Positions 43,913 through 52,485 are shown, counted from the stretch's first letter. The stretch is DNA of 64,000 nt from Desulfobacteraceae bacterium (GCA_011389515.1 JAABUA010000005.1:1-64000), one strand, 5' to 3'. Numbers and translations: made by a program. The notes: generated by a model not told the origin, from the sequence alone.

Positions 43913-44658
43913 TGACGAGAAGCCCGAGACAACCCTGGCGCATTGTATACTGGTTTTGGGAGACGCCCGAAACCCTGCGCGATCTTATCAAGGCGGCCGG
44001 TTACAAGTGTACACTGCTGCGCGACCTTCCCTGTGCCGCGCTCCGGCGGGATAATCCGGTTATTGTCGCGCCCGGCGCATGGGACAAGACATGCGCCCGC
44101 CAGGGAAGCTGGTACAGGGCTTCGGAAAAAAACGGGGCTGTTCTCCTGGTCAGCCCCGTTTTTCTGGAGCCGGTATTTGAAAACTCTTCTGTTAAGGGCT
44201 GCCTGGCGGCCACCCTTGATTTCGAGCGCCTTGCACCGCCACGCAGCGCCCGTCCCGAAGAAATCGAGGAACTTCTGGAAGAGGAGGTTTTTCGGAAAAT
44301 TGTGCCGCAGGAATGGTTTCAAACCACCCGGCGGCAATCCCTGTCGCACATGAAACTGGCGGAGCGATTTGGCGCTGACGTGACCTCCTGGCAGGCGTTG
44401 TTTGCTATCCAAACCGCCAATCATGCCAATTTCATCACCCCCAAATTGACCGTATCGGTTGACGGTGAGCCGGCCCCCTGTTCCATTTACCCTACGGCGT
44501 ATCTTTGCTCCTGCTGCCTGCAGCTTTTTCGCGTTATGGAAACCCGCCATAAAGCGCTTTTGGTATTACCATGCCCGGGAGGGGTGATATACGGCAAGTT
44601 GACGCCGAACCGGTATATCCGGGTAAAAAATCATCCGCAATTTGAGAAAACCGCTTGA
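43912..44658 (+). CDS. Unknown protein in lipoate-assembly cluster
   Basis: 248 residues with no family I recognise. It begins with a short alpha/beta segment (WRIVYWFWETPETLRDLIKA), has a stretch rich in charged helices in the middle and a conserved-looking YLCSCCLQLFRVM cysteine cluster near residue 205. No signal peptide and no clear membrane helix. Its start overlaps the stop of the second radical SAM gene (TGATG), so it is translationally coupled to lipoate assembly and is a candidate accessory or scaffold protein. Confidence 0.6.
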   Translation: MTRSPRQPWRIVYWFWETPETLRDLIKAAGYKCTLLRDLPCAALRRDNPVIVAPGAWDKTCARQGSWYRASEKNGAVLLVSPVFLEPVFENSSVKGCLAATLDFERLAPPRSARPEEIEELLEEEVFRKIVPQEWFQTTRRQSLSHMKLAERFGADVTSWQALFAIQTANHANFITPKLTVSVDGEPAPCSIYPTAYLCSCCLQLFRVMETRHKALLVLPCPGGVIYGKLTPNRYIRVKNHPQFEKTA

Positions 44659-44752
44659 AACATACCGTATTCCCGGTCTTGACAGGGCAAAAGGAAAATG
44701 ATCGGGGCCCAATTTACAAACCAGGGACGTACATGATATGATTTATTATTGT

Positions 44753-44780
44753 TTGAACGCCATTTTCGTTTAATTATACA
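44753..44780 (+). promoter_or_regulatory. Possible sigma-70 promoter for the lactate permease
   Basis: TTGAAC and TATACA lie 16 bases apart, about 20 bases before the lldP start. It would give a very short leader. The 142-base gap before lldP is the largest break in this part of the gene run. Confidence 0.4.
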
Positions 44781-44800
44781 AGCAGTAAGGATCCGGATTC

Positions 44801-46498
44801 ATGCCAGTTGGCATTCTCGCTTTTTTCGCTTTTCTTCCCATTCTGGTGGCCTTGGTTTTGATGGTGGCTTTCCGCTGGCCGGCCACGAAAGCCATGTCTT
44901 TGGCCTGGGCGGTTGCCGCCTTGTCCGCTGTTTTTGTCTGGAAAATGGATTTGGTGCTGGTTTTCGCCGCCACGCTTCAGGGATTCGGCAATGCTGTAAC
45001 GGTATTGCTCATTGTTTTCGGGGCTCTGCTGATCCTTTATACCATGACTGAAAGCGGCGGGATGGAGACCATCAACAATGGTTTTCACGGCATCAGCAAG
45101 GATCGCAGGGTGCAGACCATCATTATTGCGTTCCTGTTTTCGGCCTTTCTGGAAGGGGCCGCCGGCTTCGGAACCCCCGCGGCCATTGCAGCACCTTTCC
45201 TTTTGAGCCTGGGATTTCCGGCCATGGCGGCCGTTTTGGTCACGCTCATCCTTAACACTTTTCCCGTTACCTTCGGTGCTGCCGGTACACCGATCTGGCT
45301 GGGGCTCAAAAACCTGACGCCCCGCGTAGAGGCCGCTATTACCGCTGCGCCTTGGGAAACGGGTTTTTCCGATATCCAGATGTTTTTCATGCTGATCGGA
45401 CAGTGGTCGGCTGTTTTTCACACCGGAATGGCATTTGTATTGCCATTGTTCGTAGTATGTTTTCTGACCCGCTATTTCGGCCGGAACCAGTCGTGGAAAG
45501 AAGGGCTGGGAGTCTGGAAATTTTCACTGGCCGCTTCGGTATGCTTTGTGGTTCCGTATCTGGGTTCGGCATTCCTGCTGGGGGAGGAATTTCCAAGTCT
45601 TCTGGGGGGTATAGTGGGCCTTGCCATTATGATCATTGTGGCCAAAAAGGGTGTTTTACTGCCCCGCAATGAATGGAATTTTGGCCCTCAGTCCACCTGG
45701 GCGCCCGAATGGACGGGCGTGATCCGAACGTCGGAAGACATCGCGTTTACAAGCCGCATGAGTCAATTCCGGGCATGGCTGCCATACATCCTTATCGGAC
45801 TTATCCTGGTGCTGACCCGACTGAAGTTTCTGCCGTTTATCGGGTGGATTACCGCTTTTGAGATCAACATCACAAATATTCTCGGCCAGGAAGGTGTACA
45901 CTATACCCTGCAGCCTTTTTATAACCCGGGGCTTGTCCCATTTGTTCTGGTGGCCGCACTGACCGCATTTATTCACAAAATGGAGCCTCGTCAGGTAAAA
46001 AAAGCCTGGGTTACGGCCATAAAACGGATAAAGACGCCTGCCGTTGCGCTGCTTTTTTCCGTTGCCCTGGTACAGATTTTTAGAAATTCCGCCCAAAATC
46101 CGATGGAATATGCTTCCATGCCCCTGGCCATGGCTGAGGCCGTGGCGGTGCTGGCCGGTCCGGTCTGGCCGCTGCTTGCGGCATTTATCGGGGCGCTGGG
46201 CTCCTTTATCACGGGCAGCAACACCGTATCAAACCTTCTCTTTGCGGAATTTCAATATGGAATTGCCGGTACCTTGGACCTTCCGCGCCAGATCATTGTT
46301 GCCCTGCAGTCAGTGGGCGGTGCCATGGGAAACATGGTTTGTATTCACAACATCATCGCTGTTTCCGCCACGGTTGGCTTACTGGGGATGGAGGGACTCA
46401 TTCTCCGCAAGACGGTTATTCCGCTGGTCCTGTATGGGATCTTCGTAGGAGCCCTCGGTTTGATTTTTTCCTATGTTTTGTTTCCGCATGTGTTTTAA
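44801..46498 (+). CDS. lldP: L-lactate permease family transporter (LldP/LctP)
   Basis: 565 residues, about thirteen membrane segments, full length for the LctP family of lactate/glycolate:proton symporters. Family signatures include FLEGAAGFGTPAAIAAPFL, TFGAAGTPIWLG, LGSFITGSNTVSNLLF and GNMVCIHNIIAVSATVG. It imports lactate (or glycolate) for the oxidation genes upstream and for the divergent FMN enzyme elsewhere. A perfect palindrome follows its stop and could terminate it. Confidence 0.92.
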   Translation: MPVGILAFFAFLPILVALVLMVAFRWPATKAMSLAWAVAALSAVFVWKMDLVLVFAATLQGFGNAVTVLLIVFGALLILYTMTESGGMETINNGFHGISKDRRVQTIIIAFLFSAFLEGAAGFGTPAAIAAPFLLSLGFPAMAAVLVTLILNTFPVTFGAAGTPIWLGLKNLTPRVEAAITAAPWETGFSDIQMFFMLIGQWSAVFHTGMAFVLPLFVVCFLTRYFGRNQSWKEGLGVWKFSLAASVCFVVPYLGSAFLLGEEFPSLLGGIVGLAIMIIVAKKGVLLPRNEWNFGPQSTWAPEWTGVIRTSEDIAFTSRMSQFRAWLPYILIGLILVLTRLKFLPFIGWITAFEINITNILGQEGVHYTLQPFYNPGLVPFVLVAALTAFIHKMEPRQVKKAWVTAIKRIKTPAVALLFSVALVQIFRNSAQNPMEYASMPLAMAEAVAVLAGPVWPLLAAFIGALGSFITGSNTVSNLLFAEFQYGIAGTLDLPRQIIVALQSVGGAMGNMVCIHNIIAVSATVGLLGMEGLILRKTVIPLVLYGIFVGALGLIFSYVLFPHVF

Positions 46499-46527
46499 CC
46501 CAGGAAAAATGCATATCTCATCACATT

Positions 46528-46555
46528 GTAGAGACAAGGCATGCCTTGTCTCTAC
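46528..46555. repeat. Perfect 28-bp REP-like palindrome, GTAGAGACAAGGCA variant
   Basis: Two exact 14-base arms (GTAGAGACAAGGCA / TGCCTTGTCTCTAC) with no loop, between the convergent lldP and larA genes. Likely a bidirectional terminator as well as a dispersed repeat. Confidence 0.8.
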
Positions 46556-46586
46556 GGTCGTCCCCTGACAATTTTATGGCGCCACA

Positions 46587-47843
46587 CTATACCAGCATTC
46601 CGACCACGTAGGGTCCTTCCGGAGCCACAGCCACACGCTCACAGTCTGGAAGCAGAAGATTCACGGTTTCCTGCAGATCATGGATTTTGCGAGCGCCCAT
46701 TTTTTCAATATCCTGCTCACTGAGTCCGGATGAATATACATACACGCTGCCGGCATGATCAATGGCCTGGTAGATGTTCTGGGCGCACCATTGGTCAATG
46801 ACAAAATTATCCGGATTGCTGTAATCCCGGAAGAAACACTCGGGATTGTCCACCGAACGAATAATGGAGCAGAAATCGTCGCTGCCCAAACCTTCCCGGC
46901 ACTCACAGGCCACAATAATTGTGCCGCCTTTTTTCAGGATGTCCTTGGCACAGGTCAGGCTTTTGCTGATCTGGTAAAAAGTGGCATCCAGGGGATATCC
47001 CCCTCCGGAGGTGATTACCATGTCCACGGGGTGGCCTATCTCCACGGTTGCATGGCGGTAAATAAAGTCGCAGCCGGCCAGGTGAGCCTCGTTGTAGTGT
47101 CCGGCAAAAATACCGCTTATCTTCCTGTCACGGTTGATGCATACGTTTACGATAAAATCCACGCCCGCTTTTTCGGTGATCCGGATGCCATAGTCATGAA
47201 AGATATTGCCATCCAGAACACAGTTGGCCACTTTGGGATGATCAATAACCTTGTAAGAATGCATGAATTTCATGGTTTCAAAACTGGAGATGCCCGGCAG
47301 AATGGATTTTCGGCCACCGGAGAACCCTGCATAAAAATGCGGTTCGATCAGGCCGGTCAGTATTTTCAGATCCGCATCCAGATAATGCTTGTTAATTTCA
47401 ATGGGGTTGCCTTCAATGTGATCAATACAACGGACATCCTCTTGATTCAGGCAGAAATGGTTTATAATGCTGTAATTTTCCATAATCGATTTGCCCACCA
47501 TGGATTCCAGTTCCTCCCCCTGGTTGGGCCGGTGCATACCGGTGGCGATCAATATGGTTATGTTTTTCCTCGGGATCCCTTCTTTCTCCAGAATTTCCAG
47601 CATCGGCGGCAAAAGCAAGTAGTTGGGTACAGGGCGGGTGATGTCTGAAATGACAATACAAGCGGAATGCCGGCCTTTTGCCAGTTCTCTGAGCGGTTTT
47701 GACCCGATGGGGTTTTCCAAGGCCTGCCGAAGGGCTGCTTCCGGTTCTGTAACAGACGGGGTTTCCTTCATGCTCAGCAGACTGACATGGTCCGGCACCT
47801 CCAGCGCCAATTTTTTTTGACCATACGCCAGGTTTGTTTTCAT
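46587..47843 (-). CDS. larA: Lactate racemase family protein (LarA-like, nickel-pincer enzyme)
   Basis: 418 residues, the usual LarA length. Motifs: SDITRPVPNY, IATGMHRPN with a catalytic histidine, EPHFYAGFSGGRKSILPG carrying the second histidine and the lysine that binds the nickel-pincer cofactor. LarA interconverts D- and L-lactate (relatives act on other 2-hydroxyacids). The larB/C/E cofactor genes are not in the window. It lies convergent to lldP and upstream reads from an FCD regulator gene, so it probably feeds both the D-specific GlcD system and the L-specific FMN enzyme. Confidence 0.85.
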   Translation of the reverse strand: MKTNLAYGQKKLALEVPDHVSLLSMKETPSVTEPEAALRQALENPIGSKPLRELAKGRHSACIVISDITRPVPNYLLLPPMLEILEKEGIPRKNITILIATGMHRPNQGEELESMVGKSIMENYSIINHFCLNQEDVRCIDHIEGNPIEINKHYLDADLKILTGLIEPHFYAGFSGGRKSILPGISSFETMKFMHSYKVIDHPKVANCVLDGNIFHDYGIRITEKAGVDFIVNVCINRDRKISGIFAGHYNEAHLAGCDFIYRHATVEIGHPVDMVITSGGGYPLDATFYQISKSLTCAKDILKKGGTIIVACECREGLGSDDFCSIIRSVDNPECFFRDYSNPDNFVIDQWCAQNIYQAIDHAGSVYVYSSGLSEQDIEKMGARKIHDLQETVNLLLPDCERVAVAPEGPYVVGMLV

Positions 47844-47868
47844 AGCGGCACTCCTTTTTTTCGGTTTT

Positions 47869-48684
47869 TCAGGAAAATCCCGCGCTCAATGGCAATTTTT
47901 GATAATTTTCCAGGGCGATTTTTTGGCTGCTTTCATTTTCCTGTTGATGTGCATGAACGGAATTCTGGCACGCTTTCATCACGAAGCGGATATGATTTTC
48001 CATGCTTGTCTGTGCTTCACTGGGATTCCGGTTGCGGATTGCCTGGAGGATCTCTGCATGCTGCTGGTTCATGGTGCTGAGGTTGCCAGCCTCGTACAGG
48101 TAAATCCGGCTCTCTCGAATCCCGTGAAAAAGCAGGTCGTAAAAGTTTTTCATCAGGTATATCTGGGCGGAATTCTTGGTGGCAAATGCAATACACATGT
48201 GGAAGGCAACATCCTCCTCGGAGCCCATCTGCCCTTTTTCGACCTTGGAGAGCATATCCTGAAGGCACGTTTCCAGGGCTTGGACATCTTCACTTGTGGC
48301 TCGTTCGGCAGCCAGGCCCACAGCATTGACTTCAAGCCCGGAACGGACTTCAAGGAGGTCAAATATGCTGACCGATTCTCCTTCCAGAACTTCCCGTAAA
48401 GGATTTTCCAGGTATCTGGATTCTGTCGAGCGAACGGTTGTTCCCTGGCCCTGTCGTTGAACGACAATTCCCATATTGACCAGTTTGCTGATGGCCGCCT
48501 TGACCGATGGGCGGCTTACCCCAAAAGCGTCGGCCAGTTCTCTTTCAGGCGGGATTTTTTCTCCGGGCTTCAACCTGCCTCGGAAAATGAGATCCCTCAG
48601 CTGTTCAAATACTTGCTCTGATACACTTCTGGGTTTGATGGGTTTAAAGTGTAATGTGTCCATGGATTCAGTATTTTTTGTCAA
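47869..48684 (-). CDS. GntR-family regulator with FCD domain (LldR-like)
   Basis: 271 residues. Winged-helix HTH at about 20-90 (SEQVFEQLRDLIFRGRLKPGEKIPPERELA in pieces, GVSRPSVKAAI), then an all-helical FCD domain with metal-ligand type histidines (FHMCIAF and the late HAEILQAI and ENHIRFVM). FCD proteins near lactate genes are usually lactate-responsive (LldR). Start: GGAGGA lies seven bases before a TTG at 48684; an ATG at 48699 has no upstream site and one at 48663 lacks one as well. It is 25 bases upstream of larA and probably controls larA, lldP and the TRAP operon. Confidence 0.85.
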   Translation of the reverse strand: MTKNTESMDTLHFKPIKPRSVSEQVFEQLRDLIFRGRLKPGEKIPPERELADAFGVSRPSVKAAISKLVNMGIVVQRQGQGTTVRSTESRYLENPLREVLEGESVSIFDLLEVRSGLEVNAVGLAAERATSEDVQALETCLQDMLSKVEKGQMGSEEDVAFHMCIAFATKNSAQIYLMKNFYDLLFHGIRESRIYLYEAGNLSTMNQQHAEILQAIRNRNPSEAQTSMENHIRFVMKACQNSVHAHQQENESSQKIALENYQKLPLSAGFS

Positions 48685-48699
48685 AAAAAATTCCTCCAT

Positions 48700-49052
48700 T
48701 CGAAATTTGTGAACAGAGATGTCAGATTCTCGCCCAAAGGGGGTTTTCAGATATCGTTTCGGGTGAAGTTGTTATCGTCTGGCAAGCGCGTAAGGCGTTC
48801 CAACGATGTCGATCCTCATTTGTCACCATTTGTTAAAAGGTAAGTCCAATATATTACAAAGATCCGTTCCCCGCAAGGATTTTTCTGTGGGCCAACCGTA
48901 TGGGAAAATGGATCCGGAAACGTCTTTCTGTATGCCCAACAGCCATAGGTAAAATGCGGCTTAAAAATGACATCGCTTTTTTGAAGCCGGGTGGGGAGAT
49001 TGAAAAACAAGTACTTATGGAGTTATAGCGGGGAAAATCCGACGGATGAGAT
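48700..49052. promoter_or_regulatory. Intergenic region, regulator promoter side
   Basis: A 353-base gap between the LldR-like gene (reading left) and the end of the ArsR-type gene. No gene or RNA is recognisable. A 10-bp-period direct repeat CATTTGT-CAC-CATTTGT lies at 48817-48833 and might be an operator for the regulator. Confidence 0.3.
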
Positions 49053-49964
49053 TTATTTGGATGAAAGAAAAAGGTTGACCTGGAGGCCGTGACGTACCTC
49101 GAAACGGTCGGTCCCAGAAAGAATAAAACCGGCATCTATCAGCCATTTTTCAATTTCCCCCTGTGCGAAACCCATCCAGGGGTCGCCGCATTTTTCCCGG
49201 ACCATCTCGATGTCGTGTTTTTCAAAATCCGCGATTAACAGTTTTCCGCCAGGTTTGAGTATCCGGTGGATTTCCCGTAGCCCTGCGGCAGGCGCGACCA
49301 AGTGGTGCAGGACCATGCTGGCAACGGCAAGGTCGGCTTCACCGTCCCTGATAGGGAGATGCTCCATTTCACCCAGTCGCAGGTCGACCCGGCTATCAAT
49401 GGAAGCCGTTTTCATGCGCGCCTGTTTGAGCATGTTCGGGGAGCTGTCTACACCGATAACCCTGTCTGACCGGGCTGCCAATGCAAGGAGCAATTCCCCG
49501 GTGCCGCAGCCAAGGTCGACGGCTACCCGGCCATTTTCGACCTTCTCGATGATTTTTCCGTTCAAGTCGAAATTGCCGAAAACGTCATGCCTGAGGCTGT
49601 CCCATTTTTCTGCAATATTATTGAAGAACCGCTGCATCCGGGTTTTGCGCTCCGCAATGAGACTCTCCGAACGAACCCGGTCTTCACGAAATTCGTTGTA
49701 CCTGGCAAAGGATTTGTCGACAAAGCGGATCAAATCGGAAAGCTCATTGGAGCTGACGCTGTTGTAGTACACATAGCTTCCGTCGCGCCTGCTGGTCAGG
49801 AGGCCGGTGTCTGTAAGTATCTTTAAATGCCTGGATATGCGGGATTGGCCCATATCCATGATTGAAACAATTTCGTTGACATTGAATTCATAGTTCATTA
49901 AAAGCCGAAACAGGCGCAGCCGGGTTTCATCGGCCAGTGCTTTGAAATATTTTACGGTTACCAT
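49053..49964 (-). CDS. ArsR-family regulator fused to SAM-methyltransferase-like domain (SahR-like)
   Basis: 303 residues. Residues 1-95 are an ArsR winged helix (ALADETRLRLFRLL, MGQSRISRHLKIL) without the metal-binding cysteine motif. Residues about 110-300 are a class I SAM-binding domain (VAVDLGCGTGELLLALA, MVLHHLVAP). This architecture is known from SahR, an S-adenosylhomocysteine-responsive repressor of methionine-cycle genes in Proteobacteria including sulfate reducers. Neighbouring genes are not methionine genes, so targets are elsewhere. A dyad just upstream of its start may be its own operator. Confidence 0.8.
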   Translation of the reverse strand: MVTVKYFKALADETRLRLFRLLMNYEFNVNEIVSIMDMGQSRISRHLKILTDTGLLTSRRDGSYVYYNSVSSNELSDLIRFVDKSFARYNEFREDRVRSESLIAERKTRMQRFFNNIAEKWDSLRHDVFGNFDLNGKIIEKVENGRVAVDLGCGTGELLLALAARSDRVIGVDSSPNMLKQARMKTASIDSRVDLRLGEMEHLPIRDGEADLAVASMVLHHLVAPAAGLREIHRILKPGGKLLIADFEKHDIEMVREKCGDPWMGFAQGEIEKWLIDAGFILSGTDRFEVRHGLQVNLFLSSK

Positions 49965-49981
49965 TTTATCCCTATATAAAC

Positions 49982-49993
49982 ATATCTTGATAT
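49982..49993. promoter_or_regulatory. Dyad upstream of the ArsR-type regulator
   Basis: ATATC-TT-GATAT lies 17 bases before the regulator start codon on the opposite strand sense, a position typical of autoregulation. Short, so low certainty. Confidence 0.4.
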
Positions 49994-50073
49994 TTTTTGT
50001 TACAATGGCATATTTCCTCCTTTATGTCAAGCCCTGCACAGCCCTGCACGGCCGGATATTACAATCCCATCCA

Positions 50074-50220
50074 TTAATAAAGCACTCGCGTTGCAGCGTC
50101 CAGAATCTCCATGGCCACTGCGGCGCCGGTACCCTCCCCCATGCGTAAGCCTAAGTCCAGGCCCGGCTCGAGGCCGAGCCGCTCGTGCATGAATCGGCGG
50201 CTTCTTGGGGCCAACTCCCT
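50074..50220 (-). pseudogene. cobT: CobT 3' remnant (DMB phosphoribosyltransferase C-terminus)
   Basis: The minus strand encodes RFMHERLGLEP, LDLGLRMGEGTGAAVAME and ILDAATRVLY followed by a stop, which matches the C-terminal 45 or so residues of nicotinate-nucleotide:dimethylbenzimidazole phosphoribosyltransferase, including the loop with the catalytic glutamate (GEGTGA). The other 300 residues are missing, and upstream the frame runs into a repeat end at 50225-50242 and the AOR gene. A truncated gene left by a rearrangement. Confidence 0.75.
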
Positions 50221-50224
50221 CTTT

Positions 50225-50242
50225 AGAACCCATCTCAAAATT
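50225..50242. repeat. Solo terminal repeat of the 52238-52436 MITE family
   Basis: AGAACCCATCTCAAAATT matches the left end of the MITE-like element with one difference. It contains the AOR stop codon and abuts the cobT remnant, marking the join. Confidence 0.6.
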
Positions 50243-52163
50243 GTCTTACGTCCTTCAGATTCACAAAATCCAGATCCAGCCGTCGTAAGGCGCCCAGTGT
50301 GGGAACACCGTTTTCGTCCCACCGGCGGATCCGGTAATATTCGGGGAGCATTTTGTCCAGGGGCACTACCGATTTCGGGTTTTTGGGATCAAGCCGTTCA
50401 TGGGTGAACCGTCTTGCCAGGGTGTCCTGTTTTTTGCCGATGCCTTCCCTTAGGTTGAACAGCCGCTCAAGGGTGTATCCCCTTTCCCCCGCTTTGAGAA
50501 AACGGCCGAAGTCCATTTTCATGCCGGTGGCCAGATGGAGGAACTTCGAATGGGGCAGCATGGGAAGATGGATTTTCATGAGGTTCGACGGGAGTCGCTG
50601 CAACAAAACAACCGCAGGCCAGGTATGGGTAAGAAGCTTGGTAGCGGCGCGGGACGCGGAAGGGTTCTTCGGCAGGGAAAAGGCCGCGCCCGGAACAAAG
50701 GTCCACGAGGTGAAGAGGCAGCTTCCCGCCGCGCTTACTGCTGCAAGAAGGTTCTGGTCCAGGATTGTCCAGGATGGCTTGGACTGGTAATGCTGCGGGT
50801 CGAGCGTCATGGGACCGTTGATTTCAAAATAGATCATGTATCCGCCGTCCAGGTGGCAGGCCCCGCGGTTTGCCGTGGCATACCCCAGGGCGTGACCGAC
50901 CGCGGCACGGGGAGAATATCCTGCAATTTCAAGTCCTTTTACATGTGCTGCGAAATCCTTGCCGCCGTATTTTTCGGAAAGAGACCGCACGCCTTCCGCA
51001 AGGTCGGCACCGATACCTTTTTTGTGGGCGATGTCATGGATAAGGGGGCTGATGTTGTCTTTTTTGCCGAAAAACAGGCCGTTGTCCCAAAGCCCCTTTT
51101 CATTGAGCTCCATGGCAAAACCAATCGAGTTTCCGGTGGATATGGTATCGATGCCCAACAGATCCATCTCATAATTCCAGGCAATGATCGCTTCCATATC
51201 GTCAATTTCCAGGTTGGATCCCATAAGGCATAATGTTTCGAACTCCGGCCCTTTAATTCGTTTTCCCTCGAATTCAACGACCCGGCCGCAGCGGATGGGG
51301 CACGTCGGGCATCCGGTGTTCGACTTGAGAAAATCGGCCGCCATTCGCTCCCCGCTGAGGCGGTATGCACCTGCAAAATTGCCCTTTGCATAGTTTCGTG
51401 TGGGAAGGGCGTTCTTCCGGTTCAATAGATTGACGAACTGGGCAGTGCCATAGCGGGGGGCCAGGTCTCCGGTGGCCGGGTGTTTTTTCAGCATGTGGAC
51501 CCATTGTTTCACCCCGCTGCGAAATTGTTCCGCTGCAAAAAGGTCAACCTTCTTTTTCCCGTTTGCCACAATGGCCTTGAGATTTTTCGAACCCATGACC
51601 GCTCCCATGCCGGTCCTTCCGTGGACCCGATCGTGGGAAACAATGACAGCGTATTTGACCAGGTTTTCCCCGGCCGGGCCGATAACCAGTTTTCCGCCTT
51701 TTCCTAAAGCCTCCTGTGTTTCTTCCGTATTTTTCCCCCATAGCTCGTCTGCAGGGAGGATCTTGACGTCATCCTCCTGTATATTGATGAAAACGGGGGA
51801 CGATGCCCGCCCGCGGATGACAATGCCGTCAAATCCGGCCCGTTTCAAATGAATGCCGAACCGGCCGCCGCTGTTGGAATGGCCGATACCCAGGGTTAAA
51901 GGGCTTTTGGCGGAGATGTCGAACCGGCTGGAACACGGAGCCCCGGTCCCCGTAAGCGGGGATGTCATGGCGATAAGGATATTTTCCTCTTCAAGGGGAT
52001 CGATACCGGGCTTGAGCTGATCCCAAAGAATTTTCGTGCTGATCAAGCGCCCGCCCAGATATCGCTCCCGGTCCATGTCGGAAAGGGGATATTCCCCGAT
52101 TGCACCGTCAGAAAGGTTGATGTCGAGAATTTTTCCGGTATATCCTTTAAATGCGGTTGCCAT
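50235..52163 (-). CDS. Aldehyde:ferredoxin oxidoreductase family (tungstopterin enzyme)
   Basis: 642 residues. N-terminal domain binds the bis-pterin cofactor (GYTGKILDINLSDG, GGRLISTKIL, HSNSGGRFG); domains 2-3 carry the 4Fe-4S ligands CPTCPIRC near residue 288 and a later Cys in GSCLFTSW, and end with the RRWDENGVP region typical of the family tail. AOR enzymes oxidise aldehydes to acids (or reduce acids) with ferredoxin in the cytoplasm and need tungsten, in keeping with tupABC in the window. The last residues and stop lie inside a repeat end, so the C-terminus may have been replaced. Confidence 0.9.
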   Translation of the reverse strand: MATAFKGYTGKILDINLSDGAIGEYPLSDMDRERYLGGRLISTKILWDQLKPGIDPLEEENILIAMTSPLTGTGAPCSSRFDISAKSPLTLGIGHSNSGGRFGIHLKRAGFDGIVIRGRASSPVFINIQEDDVKILPADELWGKNTEETQEALGKGGKLVIGPAGENLVKYAVIVSHDRVHGRTGMGAVMGSKNLKAIVANGKKKVDLFAAEQFRSGVKQWVHMLKKHPATGDLAPRYGTAQFVNLLNRKNALPTRNYAKGNFAGAYRLSGERMAADFLKSNTGCPTCPIRCGRVVEFEGKRIKGPEFETLCLMGSNLEIDDMEAIIAWNYEMDLLGIDTISTGNSIGFAMELNEKGLWDNGLFFGKKDNISPLIHDIAHKKGIGADLAEGVRSLSEKYGGKDFAAHVKGLEIAGYSPRAAVGHALGYATANRGACHLDGGYMIYFEINGPMTLDPQHYQSKPSWTILDQNLLAAVSAAGSCLFTSWTFVPGAAFSLPKNPSASRAATKLLTHTWPAVVLLQRLPSNLMKIHLPMLPHSKFLHLATGMKMDFGRFLKAGERGYTLERLFNLREGIGKKQDTLARRFTHERLDPKNPKSVVPLDKMLPEYYRIRRWDENGVPTLGALRRLDLDFVNLKDVRQF

Positions 52164-52237
52164 AGTTTAGCCTTTTTGTTTTGCGGATTTTATGCAAAAA
52201 CGTGCTTCCACACGGCCCGCCGACACTGTATCATAGT

Positions 52238-52436
52238 AGAACCTATCTCAAAATTATTTTTTCGGCCCAATCTTTTTGTTGGATAATCGAAATCGCAATC
52301 GAAAGAAAAGAACAGGTCACTTGGACACGAAAAAAATTTGAAAAAAACCGATTTCGATTTCGATAGCGATTTCGATCCCGAAAAAACGAAGTTAAAACAA
52401 GCGGATGGAACGAAATCCGAATTTTAGATGGGTTCT
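52238..52436. mobile_element. MITE-like element with AGAACCYATCT ends and internal 19-bp inverted repeat
   Basis: Left end AGAACCTATCTCAAAAT and right end ATTTTAGATGGGTTCT are near-perfect inverted repeats. Inside, ATCGAAATCGCAATCGAAA (52286-52304) pairs with TTTCGATAGCGATTTCGAT (52358-52376), one mismatch, around an AACAGGTCACTTGG core. No coding capacity. A solo end lies at 50225 and an internally related copy at 62525-62700. It fills most of the 322-base gap between AOR and the patatin gene. Confidence 0.7.
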
Positions 52437-52485
52437 GAGATAATAGTGCGTATAATCCAATAATAAAAGAAAAAGGCGGTTTATC

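Noticed and set aside
50074-50322. Short intact minus-strand gene of 82 codons
   Set aside because: Only the last 45 or so codons match CobT; the first part is antisense to the AOR gene, so it is a remnant and not a gene.
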